A model generated the notes under the pieces. That model searched no databases, was not told the DNA's origin, and saw nothing but the letters and a program-made list of their open reading frames with translations. From Begonia masoniana (Eukaryota > Streptophyta > Magnoliopsida > Cucurbitales > Begoniaceae): a stretch of 64,000 nucleotides of DNA. Numbering within the stretch: the first letter of the stretch is position 1; each line of letters opens with the position of its first letter. The position numbers and the translations under genes were made by a program. The stretch covers positions 48,319,897 to 48,383,896 of the forward strand of contig CM039505.1 of assembly GCA_022432975.1 (NCBI GenBank), given 5' to 3'. Below, in pieces: positions 23,675 to 33,596 of this stretch.

Positions 23675-24376
23675 TCGGCAGATGAAGTCATGTTGACTTC
23701 ATCGGCAGTTGAAGCTGTATGTGCAGTCGTGTTGGCTTCACCGGCAGATGAAGTCATGTTGACTTCATCGGCAGATGAAGTTGTGCTGACGTCATCGGCA
23801 GATGAAATTGTGCTGACGTCATCGGCAGATGAAATTGTGCTGACGTCATCGGCAGATGAAATTGTGTTGGACGTCATCGCAGATGAAATTGTGCTGACGT
23901 CATCGGCAGATGAAGTCATGTTGACTTCATCGGCAGATGAAATTGTGCTGACGTCATCGGCAGATGAAGTCATGTTGACTTCATCGGCAGATGAAGTCAT
24001 GTTGACTTCATCGGCAGATGAAGTCATGTTGACTTCATCGGCAGATGAAGTCATGTTGACTTCATCGGCAGATGAAGTCATGTTGACTTCATCGGCAGAT
24101 GAAGTCATGTTGACTTCATCGGCAGATGAAATTGTGCTGACGTCATCGGCAGATGAAGTCATGTTGACTTCATCGGCAGATGAAGTCATGTTGACTTCAT
24201 CGGCAGATGAAGTCATGTTGACTTCATCGGCAGATGAAGTCATGTTGACTTCATCGGCAGATGAAGTCATGTTGACTTCATCGGCAGATGAAGTCATGTT
24301 GACTTCATCGGCAGATGAAATTGTGCTGACGTCATCGGCAGATGAAGTCATGTTGACTTCATCGGCAGATGAACAT
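23675..24376. repeat. 27-bp tandem array with a 189-bp higher-order period
   Basis: About 26 units of 27 bp. The main type reads TCGGCAGATGAAGTCATG followed by TTGACTTCA; a minor type has AAATTGTGCTGACGTCA. Minor units at about 23939, 24128 and 24317 are exactly 189 bp apart, each followed by six major units (the last by one), so a seven-unit block was duplicated. Each major unit holds the inverted pair GATGAAGTCA / TGACTTCATC with a 3-base loop. Because 27 is a multiple of three and the unit is near-palindromic, both strands stay open (275 and 261 codons). I treat those frames as by-products, not genes. Confidence 0.95.
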
Positions 24377-25070
24377 TTATCCAATTATCCAAACACTTTA
24401 TGGTTTTGTTAACTCTAAGTTACTTAAATTAATTCCGCTACAAAATTTTAAATTATGAATGAAGTTTTTAGTTCGTGTACGGGTTTTGTGTGACGAACCG
24501 GGTTCAGAGAATTCGGGGCGTTACAAGCTTGGGCTCCGACCACCGGCCATTTTTGGCTTGTCTCGGCATCAAATGGCTGGGCTTTGACCGGCGTGAATCG
24601 TCGGGCAAGGGAGGGCACCGATTGGAGCTAAAAACAGTGAACTCCAATTTGGGAAATTTCGGTTTTTCTAGGTGTAGCCTCTGAATTTTGGTTAGTTTAT
24701 GTTAATTAGGTGTGAGAGTGATTGATTAAGGAGGAATTGGGTGAGAATTTATGGAAAATCGAAAAGGGAGATTTTCTGGGTTTAGGGCAGAATCGGGTTT
24801 TGCCAAATTGACCTAGCTACGCTCGTTTGTTTTAAAATTCCTTTTGGCACGTTAAAATAGGTTATTAGAGGAGTACGTGGCCGCTGGAATCGTTCGATTC
24901 CGATAAAGGACGTGAAAGTTATGCACGTTTGAAGTTTCGGGTCGGTTTTTACCGAACCCAAATTAGTGGCCCGTTTAATTAGATTTTAGTTGGATTAGGC
25001 TAGAAATAGTTGTTTGAAAGTAATTGGTGATTGTAGGCTTGATTTTAATAAAATTGAATATTTGTCGTAG

Positions 25071-25124
25071 GTCGAGCCGTAGGTGGACAGGTAACCGAGT
25101 AGCCTCAGCGAGCTAGTACGCCAG
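25071..25124 (+). other. Predicted 54-nt mini-exon in the long solo LTR
   Basis: Bounded by TTTGTCGTAG on the left and GTAAGTAGAG on the right, followed within 35 bases by the CCTTCGGGCCTACACCAC block shared by all related LTRs here. Confidence 0.45.
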
Positions 25125-25559
25125 GTAAGTAGAGGACGTTTGTTTAGCCTTCGGGCCTACACCACGGAACGGTAGGATTTATTTATTGTTTGGTGTTTGA
25201 TTGTCTTCTTGTTGGTCAAACATTGTTGATGGTTGATTGCTTTACTTTGTTCTGGTCTGGTTAAGTATGTGTGAGTTGGCTGCTTTGTTTTGTTTAAAAG
25301 GTGAGTTGGTAGCTTTGCTTTGTATTACTTGGTTAGTTGTTTTGTTTGGTATTAAGTCGTGTGGTAATGAAATTCTGTGTTTTTTGTTGGGATTTGAATA
25401 TTGGTCGTTTGTGTTTGTCGTTTGGTTGTCTTCTTTGTTATTAAGCCGTATGGTTAGTTGTTTGTTTGTTGTTTGAGTAATGAGTTGTTTGGTGTTGTTA
25501 GTTCAGTGTTGTTTGGTAATTGTTTGGTTGTTGGGGTTATTTTATGTTGTGCATTGATT

Positions 25560-26783
25560 GAGCACGTGTACCGCCCTACGGGGACCCACGTGGCAGCATT
25601 GAGCACGTGTACCGCCCTACGGGGACCCACGTGGCAGCATTGAGCACGTGTACCGCCCTACGGGGACCCACGTGGCAGCATTGAGCACGTGTACCGCCCT
25701 ACGGGGACCCACGTGGCAGCATTGAGCACGTGTACCGCCCTACGGGGACCCACGTGGCAGCATTGAGCACGTGTACCGCCCTACGGGGACCCACGTGGCA
25801 GCATTGAGCACGTGTACCGCCCTACGGGGACCCACGTGGCAGCATTGAGCACGTGTACCGCCCTACGGGGACCCACGTGGCAGCATTGAGCACGTGTACC
25901 GCCCTACGGGGACCCACGTGGCAGCATTGAGCACGTGTACCGCCCTACGGGGACCCACGTGGCAGCATTGAGCACGTGTACCGCCCTACGGGGACCCACG
26001 TGGCAGCATTGAGCACGTGTACCGCCCTACGGGGACCCACGTGGCAGCATTGAGCACGTGTACCGCCCTACGGGGACCCACGTGGCAGCATTGAGCACGT
26101 GTACCGCCCTACGGGGACCCACGTGGCAGCATTGAGCACGTGTACCGCCCTACGGGGACCCACGTGGCAGCATTGAGCACGTGTACCGCCCTACGGGGAC
26201 CCACGTGGCAGCATTGAGCACGTGTACCGCCCTACGGGGACCCACGTGGCAGCATTGAGCACGTGTACCGCCCTACGGGGACCCACGTGGCAGCATTGAG
26301 CACGTGTACCGCCCTACGGGGACCCACGTGGCAGCATTGAGCACGTGTACCGCCCTACGGGGACCCACGTGGCAGCATTGAGCACGTGTACCGCCCTACG
26401 GGGACCCACGTGGCAGCATTGAGCACGTGTACCGCCCTACGGGGACCCACGTGGCAGCATTGAGCACGTGTACCGCCCTACGGGGACCCACGTGGCAGCA
26501 TTGAGCACGTGTACCGCCCTACGGGGACCCACGTGGCAGCATTGAGCACGTGTACCGCCCTACGGGGACCCACGTGGCAGCATTGAGCACGTGTACCGCC
26601 CTACGGGGACTCACGTGGCAGCATTGAGCACGTGTACCGCCCTACGGGGACCCACGTGGCAGCATTGAGCACGTGTACCGCCCTACGGGGACCCACGTGG
26701 CAGCATTGAGCACGTCGCCATACGGGGACCCACGTTGGCAGCATTGAGCACGTGTACCGCCCTACGGGGGACCCACGTGGCAC
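25560..26783. repeat. 41-bp minisatellite, about 30 units, two CACGTG G-boxes per unit
   Basis: Units start at 25560 and every 41 bases to 26708. The first 28 units are in perfect register with one substitution noted (C to T at 26611). Unit 29 (26708-26745) is 38 bp and has lost both G-boxes; unit 30 runs to about 26783. Each normal unit contains GAGCACGTGTACC and ACCCACGTGGC. I count 58 copies of CACGTG in 1.2 kb. There are no spacers, so this is a tandem satellite. It lies in the transcribed part of the solo LTR. Confidence 0.97.
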
Positions 26784-27626
26784 TACAATCTGGATTAGTG
26801 TCCCTTGTCGGGATACGGTGCTGGTGTGTAGCACCCCAAGGGGAACTCTATGAAGGATGACTGGCTAAAATAACAACGAATAGCAAATAAACACAACTGA
26901 GTGATAGAAACTGCATGTGTTAGGTTGAGTTGCATTGTGGTGTTGTGTTGTTTGGTTGTTTTGTTCAGTGTTGTGTGTGTAGCTTGTATTCTATCTAGTC
27001 GTATTTGCTAATCCCTACTTGCTAAGCGTAAGTTTACGTGTGCGTGTGTGTTCTGTGGTGTTGGTAACGACGCGGTTACAGGTGAGCTAAGCGAGTGAGC
27101 CAGGACGTGGCAGCAGTTGGTGGTGCATGGGGCGTGCCGGTGCGAGCATCTGTCGGGGCGTCTCGACCATGGTCTTCAGAAGATGTGGGATTTTGTAGTT
27201 TGGTAGTATTTTAAATGTCTGTTGGTGGAAATGATGTGCATGTGTACAACTCTGTTTGGTTAAGGTTTGTAGCAACTATGGTATAGCTAGATGTATGGTT
27301 GTTGTATATAGTTAAGTTAAGGGTGACGTGTCGCCCTATACTGCGGATTTTCTTCACTTAGGGATACTGGTATTTTAGAGATTTCGTATGTTGGATGTAA
27401 GAGTATTCTGGACTGGTTGGGAATTGAATTGTGTGCAGATATTTAGTATTTTGGAGGCGCCATTTTCAGGCGTTACTTTGCCGAAATTTTCGGGAAGAAC
27501 GCCGTGGTGCTTAGAGATTAAGATTAATGGGCATTAGTGAGTCTAGTCTTATTTTAAATTAGATTTTAACGTGAGATTGGCTAGCAAAGTAGCGCTCCGA
27601 GCCAGGGTGGGTTCGGGGGCGTTACA

Positions 27627-28860
27627 ATAAAATTCACAAAGGTGAAAAGAAACGACTGACAGCTGAATGTGATAATAGATGTGGATGGCGACTGCATGCT
27701 TCGAAGATGCAAAAACCAGCTTACGTTTCAAATAAAGTCGTGGGTCGATTCTCACACATGTTCAAGGAAAACTTGAGAATTGACACGCTTCAGGGAAATG
27801 GGTGGCAAAGGAGTATCTGAATAGGTTCAAAAGTCACCCTATACAAGGGACATCCCTTTTCATTATCGAGACAATGATGTACAGGCCGAACACCGCTTCT
27901 GCCTCCGGCATATGTACGCGAATTTCAAAAACCTATTTCAAGGCATAGCGTACAAAGATGCGATGTATAATGCGGCAAGGGCACTCACGAATTTTCATTT
28001 CGAGCATGAAATGAGAAAATTACGTCAAATTAGCCCGGAAGCAGAAACATATCTTCAACTAAAAGAGCCCAAATATTGGGCTAATCATGCATTCTATTTG
28101 ATTCCGAAGTGTGATTTGGGACTAAATAATTTGCGCGAATTTTTTAATGAACTTTTATTTCCTATCAGGGACAAACCGATCCCTGACCATGTTCGAGATG
28201 ATCTGAAAGCGTTTGATGACTCGCATTGTGATAAAATTTTAAAATGTGGCGAATTCAACAGACTCCTTGTGCTCCTAAATAGGGAAAAAAACTTGCGAAG
28301 CTAGCAAATGCATCTAGAAATTGGAGTGCTTGGTTTGCAGGAGCTGCACAATTTGAGGTCAGCAACGGATACGAACAATACGTTGTCGACATGAATTTAT
28401 GTGTGTGCAACTGTACCAGGTGGAAGCTTACTGGAATCCCGTGTATCTATTCTATTTCAGGCAAGCATAGAAAGAGTGGTACAGAAAAATTATGTATCAC
28501 GGGCAACTTACTTGCAGATGTACTCATACTATATGCAACCAGTGAACGACCAACTAATGTCGTCGCCCATAGAACGTAGGCACGAAATTCTTTAGCCCAA
28601 AAGAAAGCATCAACCTGGTAGGCCTAAGAAGACAAGAACGCGAAATACTAAAGAGTCGTCAAGCTGGAGAGTTAGTAAGAGGAACTCCACCTTGCGGTGT
28701 GGTATATGTCGACAGCAGGGGCATAATACTTGCACTTGTCCCAACAGAGGATCAATATCAGGCGCTGCTTCGCAAGACACATTTATGGGCTTCAACACAT
28801 ATCACGGGACGCAAGTACCTTTCAACACATTTCTCTAATAAACAGACTGCCATTCTTCTT
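27627..28860 (+). pseudogene. MULE (mudrA-like) transposase, remainder of the split gene
   Basis: Continues the 21311-21648 fragment after the LTR. A CDNRCGWRLHASKM-type segment lies near 27668-27710, HRFCLRHMYANFKNLFQG near 27890-27945, then YWANHAFYLIPKCDLGLNNLREFFNELLFP. A SWIM finger (CVCNC...C-x-Y, where the final His position reads Tyr) is at about 28400-28450. The GRPKKTRTRN-type stretch and CCHC-knuckle region follow at about 28615-28760. There are several frameshifts, and part of the catalytic region between 27780 and 27890 is deleted. Confidence 0.85.
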
Positions 28861-28878
28861 TATTGTACTTTCGTTTCA

Positions 28879-29895
28879 TTATGTCGATGGGTCATCGTCG
28901 TCCTTGTCGTTGTTCGTCATCCAATGCTAGAACCTCTTGTTTATATCTCTATAGGACTCAGCGAAATAATTGTGACTCAGTCACCTCTCTCTGAGATGCG
29001 ATCACCCCTCTGTTTCATGAAGAGCTCATCGACTCCCCCTATGAGGAGCATGGATATCCCGCTGCTGGTGGTATCTGCTGCATCTCATATATCTCCTGGG
29101 TTACGTTTGCTGCATCTGATACACCTGCTGCAGATACTGCCTCGTGTCTCATCAACTAGCTTTCTCTTCCTAGGGGGCCAATGGCACGATGTGGTCTCAT
29201 CCATCGGCACTACCTAACAGGTGGATGCCCTCTGATTGCTCTTCAGCACCCAAGTGTCATCGACTTCAACGATGCTCATCTGTATCAACTAAGTCATGTC
29301 AAATATGTCAGTGGATCTAGGGGGTATTTTCTGCTTACCAACCGGTAGCCGAATCCCAGCTCGCTCGATGAACTTCAGAATCAGTGCCTCGTACGGGAGA
29401 TTCGTCTTGGATGCCCGCCCGACCTCACATATGTGACTTAAAATCAAGAAGCCAGGGTCATAAGGTTTCTAGTTGCACAATTTCTCCATGACATAGAGGT
29501 CCATGCAGCTCATGAGATTTCAATGTCCCTATTGCGGCAGATGGGTGTGGGCTAGCATGTTGCGAAGAACCCGACCTCTGACATTCAAATCTTTCGATCG
29601 TGGCTTCACGAACGCCCCAATGTTGGAATTACGGTGAATTCCTCATACGAACTCTACTCCCTCGAGCAATGTGAAAAAAAGGCAATCTTGGTAAGTATGG
29701 TAATATTGCTCCGCCCCTTTTATGGCAAACTCGAGCATTTCATTCACTAGCTATAGACGTATCATAAACTCCCTACCAAGGATGTACGTCCTCAAACCAG
29801 TCAAAACTCCATTTCTCTCGGATGATATCAAGTTTGTGTAGAACAAGCGAACTATTCTCTTATGCACTTCAATCGTATTCTTAAAATACGAATTC
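28879..29895 (-). pseudogene. T32 gene, left arm copy, broken
   Basis: Minus-strand copy of the T32 gene lacking its first part. It contains LFYTNLI-type, YILGREFMIRL-type, YYHT-type and MDLYVMEKLCN-type segments, ending with a TAA at 28879-28881. The Trp codon at the position of the stop in the 34800 copy is TGG here (ACTTGGGTG reversed near 29270). Frameshifts prevent a continuous frame. Confidence 0.75.
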
Positions 29896-29983
29896 TACTA
29901 AAAAATATTGGTATAGTATTTTTGAATGAAGGTTGTCAGAGAAAGTTTGATCAGGATTTCCGAAACGTTCAAATAATTTTTCT

Positions 29984-31081
29984 ATGAAAGTGGACTTTAG
30001 AGGTTGGGAGTCATTGAGGATCAAAGAGATATTTGAGAATATCAGCCTATGCAGAGTCAATGCATTGACTGGCGAGAGAATAATTCGCCTATTCTACGCG
30101 AACTTGACATCGTCCAGGAGAAATGGAGTTTTGTCTAGTTTGAAGACGTACATCCTTGGTAGGGAGTTTATTATACGTCCAGAGCTAGTGAATGAAGTGT
30201 TGGAGTTTGCCATAGAATGGACAGATCAATATTACCATAATTCCCGAGACTGCCTTTATTACTCGATAGAGTAAAGTTCCTACGGGGAATTCACCGCAAT
30301 TCTAACATTGGGGCATTCGTGAAACCACGATCGAAAGATTTGAATGTTATAGGTCGGGTTCTTGCAACATGCTAGCCCACACTCATCTACTGCAAGAGAG
30401 ACATCAAAATCTCGTGAGCTGCATGGACCTCTATGTCATGGAGAAGTTGTGCAACTGGAAACCTATTGACTCTATCTTCTTGATTTTAAGTCACATATGT
30501 GAGGTTGGGCGGGCATCTAGGACAAATCTCTCATACGGAGCACTGATTCTGAAAATCATCGAGCGAATTGGAATTTGACTATCAGTTGGTGAGTAAAGAA
30601 TACACCATAAATCTACCGACGTATTTGACATAACTCAGTTCATACGAATGGACATCGTTGAAATCGATGGCCCTTGGGTGCTGAAGAGCAATCAGAGGGC
30701 ATCCACCTTTCAAGCAGTGCCGATGGATGAGACCACATTGCCGCCATTAGCCCCCTAGGAAGAGGAAGCTAGTGGATGGGACAAGAGGCAGTTTCTGCAG
30801 CAAGTGTATCAGATGTAACAGACGCACCATCAGCAAATGTATGAGATCGAGCAGACACCACAAGCACCTGCAACAAATGCTTGAGATACAACAGAGCCAG
30901 CAACGAGATATCACGCTCCTCATAGGCGTTGTCGATGAGCTCGCTGTAGATCGGAGTGGGGGTGATAGCGTCTTAGAGAGAGGTGACTGAGTCATAAAAT
31001 TATCTCGCTGAGTCCTATAAAGAGATGAACAAGAGGTTCCAGCGTTGGATGGCGAACAACGACGATGACCCACCGGCATAA
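29984..31081 (+). pseudogene. T32 gene, right arm copy, broken
   Basis: Begins at about 29984 with RGWESLRIKEIFENISLCRV, then RIIRLFYANL, TYILGREFIIRPELVNEVLEF and YYHNSRDC up to a frame break at 30272. It continues in other frames as MDLYVMEKLCNW...DSIFLILSHICEVGRASRTNLSYG (30420-30540), then a Gln-rich helix, ending TAA at 31079-31081. It matches the 34800 gene domain by domain but differs at roughly half the residues, so it belongs to a different subfamily. Confidence 0.8.
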
Positions 31082-31141
31082 TAAAACGAAAGTACAATAA
31101 AAAAGAATAATAATGTGTTTATGGAAGAAATGTGTTAAAAG

Positions 31142-31722
31142 GTACCTGCGTCCCGTGGTATGTGTTGAAGCTCATAAATGTGTCTTGCGGAGCAGCATCT
31201 GATGTTGATCATCTGTTGGGATAAGTACGAGTATTATGCCCCTGCTGCCGACATATACCACACCACAAGGTGAAGTTCCTCTTACTAACTCTTTAGCTTG
31301 ACGGCTCTTTGGCATTTCGCGCTCTTGTCTTCTTAGGCCTACCAGGTTGATGCTTTCTTTTGGACTGAAGGATTTCGTGCATACGTTCTACGGGCGACCA
31401 CATTAGTTGGTCGCTCACTAGTTGCGTATAGTGTGAGTACATCTGCAGGTAAGTTGTCCGGTGATAGCATCAATGCACGTAATTTTCTGGTGTTACTCTC
31501 ATGCATAAAATAGAATAAACACACGAAATTTTAGTAAGCTCCAAACGAGTACAGTTGCACACACACAAATTCATGTCGACAACGTGTTGTTCGTATCTAT
31601 CGTTGACCTCAAATTGTGTATCTCCCGCAAACCGAGCACTCTAATTTCCAGATGCATCTGCTAACTTCGCAAATTTTTTTCCCTATCTGGGGACTCAGGA
31701 GGTCTATTAAATTCTTTCGCAA
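31142..31722 (-). pseudogene. MULE transposase C-terminal part, right arm copy
   Basis: Minus strand: a REKNLRS-type segment, SWIM-finger region, ...ALMLSPDNLPADVLTLYATSE (31339-31524), QPGRPKKTRARN-type, and a zinc-knuckle region ending near the FHNTYHGT-type tail. It stops short of the catalytic domain at about 31722, where the inverted match ends. Confidence 0.75.
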
Positions 31723-32402
31723 GATATTTTTTTATGAATAGTAAACTTTGAGGGTTTAAAAAAAAACAAAAAATTTGGAGTTTAAATTTTAAAAAAAAAA
31801 ACCCTATATTTTTTTCTAGATCTTAAACAAAACTGAAAAAAAAAAAAAATCAAAATTTGAGTAAGATAAAAGAAAAAAACAATATACCTCCAGACCAGGT
31901 GACAAAGAACTAGAAAAAAGACGACATTCCCCCTTTTACTCCATTTCCAGCTCGCCCCTATAAATAACAAAAAAAAAAAAAAAACAGCATTAAATTCATC
32001 AATATTCCCATACCTATTCGTTTTTTCTTGGTCTTTCTTAGTTTGGCAAATGCTGAAATCAAATAGTGAAGCGTAGATTTGGACCTGTTTTGCTCTCCTC
32101 TTCTTTTCCTATTTTTGCTGTTTTTTCATCTTCCTTTATCTTATCCACAATTGTTTTCTACAACCACAAGAAGACGCGTTTATTAATTATATGATACACG
32201 ATTAAAATAAAACTTCCCACTCTGTCTCTAGACTCTTAACAGTGTGTCTGTCTAACATGAACCTCACCAGTTTGCTTCAGTAACCATAGATTTCAGATCT
32301 ACAGCCACAAAATCAGTCTCAACGTTTCTTTCGGGGGATGATTGGAATGGAGGAGAAGCCTGGACAACAATTTATCAAAAACATCACCGTCCGTTCGATA
32401 AA
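31723..32402. other. AT-rich sequence, no gene seen
   Basis: Long A and T runs (31758-31860, 31970-31984) and no coding content. The boundary with the right arm at 31722 is abrupt. Confidence 0.6.
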
Positions 32403-32960
32403 TTAAAACAACAAAAAATGTAGAAGTATATTGAAGAAGATAATGGCTTTCACCATAAGATCTATATGAAACTTCTCCTCTCTCTGATTTTCACATTCCA
32501 CCTTTGATGAATGCCTGGAGGAAAAAGAAGAACTTTTCAAAATCCAGACACTGAAAAGTGAAGAAAACCCAGAAAGGGAGGAAAGATGAGACTTACGGTT
32601 TCGTCGGAATCTTTTCATTTGGATTATTGGGATTCAAAATGGGGATTAAAGCTTCATTTTTTCGGCGATTGAGGCTCCTCCTTTGTCACTCCCAAATCTT
32701 TCCCATTCTGAAACAGAAGATTCACCAAATGTTTCCCCTAGCAGGCTCGCCGTTACAGCGGCCAAATCTGCCCTTCCTATCCATAAAGCCTTCGTCGGCT
32801 AGAAACTTAGGAGGAAGCCAAAATCCACCGTTTTCCAAACTCTCAGAAGCCATGAGAAAAGAAACCCAGCTGAAATCAGGAAGAAATGAGGAGGAAACGG
32901 GAAAATGGAGTGGAAGAAGACAAGTTGGGACTGCGAAAGCAGGTTGCTGCTTCTCCAAGA
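32403..32960 (-). pseudogene. Fragment of an unrecognised host gene (5' region)
   Basis: On the minus strand an ATG at about 32854 opens MASESLENGGFWLPPKFLAD and continues for 43 codons to a stop at 32722-32724, preceded by a pyrimidine-rich leader. Further left, TTTTTCCTCCAG (32512-32523 reversed) resembles an intron acceptor followed by short open sequence. The N-terminus resembles plant proteins starting with ...FWLPPQFL..., but I cannot name the family with confidence. It looks like a truncated copy or a captured exon. Confidence 0.35.
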
Positions 32961-33191
32961 TTAAATGACAACACCTATTTCCAGGGTTTTCTGCAGACAG
33001 TGTCAGATTGGACTATTGGGACGTCAGAACTGTCCAATACTAAAAAATTAGGAAATAAACATGGAGAAGAAGACCAGAAATATCAATTAGTAGTTGCATT
33101 TGTGATACATTTTAACTTTAAAGTCATTCGCTTGATTCTTTTAAAGACAACTATCCAAAATCTACTATGATATTTTTTGAGTTTTAATTTA

Positions 33192-33596
33192 GGATTAAGT
33201 ACATAGAAAAGCATGAAGTATGAGAAAAGAGTAAAAAAAAAACTCGAAGTATCGAAAAGGCAAAATAAAGTTATGCGGGGGACCGATCACCCCTGCAGAG
33301 GGTGGGGCGGGTACCCGCCCCACCACGCGGGTACCCGCCTCTCACGAGGGGTCACGCGGGGACCAGCCGACCCCCGCGTGAGGCGGGTACCCGCGTGAGG
33401 GGGCGGAGCGGGTATCCGCCCCAACAACAGTGCCTCGCCATTTTTAAGTTTTAACCCTAAATGTCTGTAAATCCCTAAATTTTTAACCCTCTTCGCCGCA
33501 GAAGCTCGCCCCTAAACCCCGACCACCACCACGCTCAACCCAACTCCGACGCCCCTAAACCCGACCACCACCACGCCCTAGTTACACCGACCTCTT
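33192..33596 (+). repeat. Left terminal inverted repeat of the MULE
   Basis: About 405 bp, inverted copy of 43330-43762. The outer 100 bases are AT-rich (AAGCATGAAGTAT, CTCGAAGTATCGAAAAGG). The middle is very GC-rich with repeats of GCGGGTACCCGC (33307-33318, 33327-33338, 33383-33394). The inner part has TAAACCC-like and CGACCACCACCACGC repeats. A perfect 24-base palindrome spans 33301-33324 (half-site GGTGGGGCGGGT). Confidence 0.92.

Larger units (their letters stand above)
22056..24525 (+). mobile_element. Solo LTR (2470 bp) nested inside the 21649-27626 LTR, AGCTT target duplication
   Basis: Starts TGTAGCACCCGA, ends CGGGGCGTTACA, flanked by AGCTT at 22051-22055 and 24526-24530. Layout as in the full elements at 45-63 kb: core promoter at 22184-22201, donor AG|GTAAGT at 22324/22325, mini-exon 22543-22592, GTGATGTAG|GTGAAGAAG acceptor at 23108/23109, then a tandem array and the AACCGGGTTCAGA...CGGGGCGTTACA end. 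Confidence 0.93.
21649..27626 (+). mobile_element. Solo LTR of a gypsy element (net about 3.5 kb) with ATAAA target duplication
   Basis: Starts TGTAACACCCGG and ends GGGGGCGTTACA, flanked by ATAAA at 21644-21648 and 27627-27631. No PBS, gag or pol inside, so it is a solo LTR left by LTR-LTR recombination. Subtracting the inserted solo LTR (22056-24525 plus 5 bp) gives about 3503 bp, long like those of Tekay/Del chromoviruses. It contains a GC-rich leader (21850-22050), a mini-exon at 25071-25124 and the 41-bp G-box array. Confidence 0.9.
28253..31722. repeat. Large inverted duplication of a MULE gene pair (arms about 1.65 kb)
   Basis: Left arm about 28253-29895 (transposase 3' part plus, then T32 minus), right arm about 30048-31722 (T32 plus, then transposase 3' part minus), spacer about 150 bp. 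A hand comparison of about 128 bases (28692-28820 against 31141-31270 reversed) gave roughly 90% identity. A transcript across it would fold into a long hairpin. Confidence 0.85.

Noticed and set aside
23585..24412. Long overlapping ORFs on both strands (275 and 261 codons) as repeat proteins
   Set aside because: Both come from a 27-bp near-palindromic tandem repeat within a solo LTR; unit length divisible by three and absence of stops explain them. No unique domain, leader or conservation evidence.
25560..26783. CRISPR-like array
   Set aside because: Units are contiguous with no variable spacers and the context is a plant LTR.
26601..26834. ORF within the G-box array (minus)
   Set aside because: Frame through a 41-bp repeat, not a multiple of three; no coding features.
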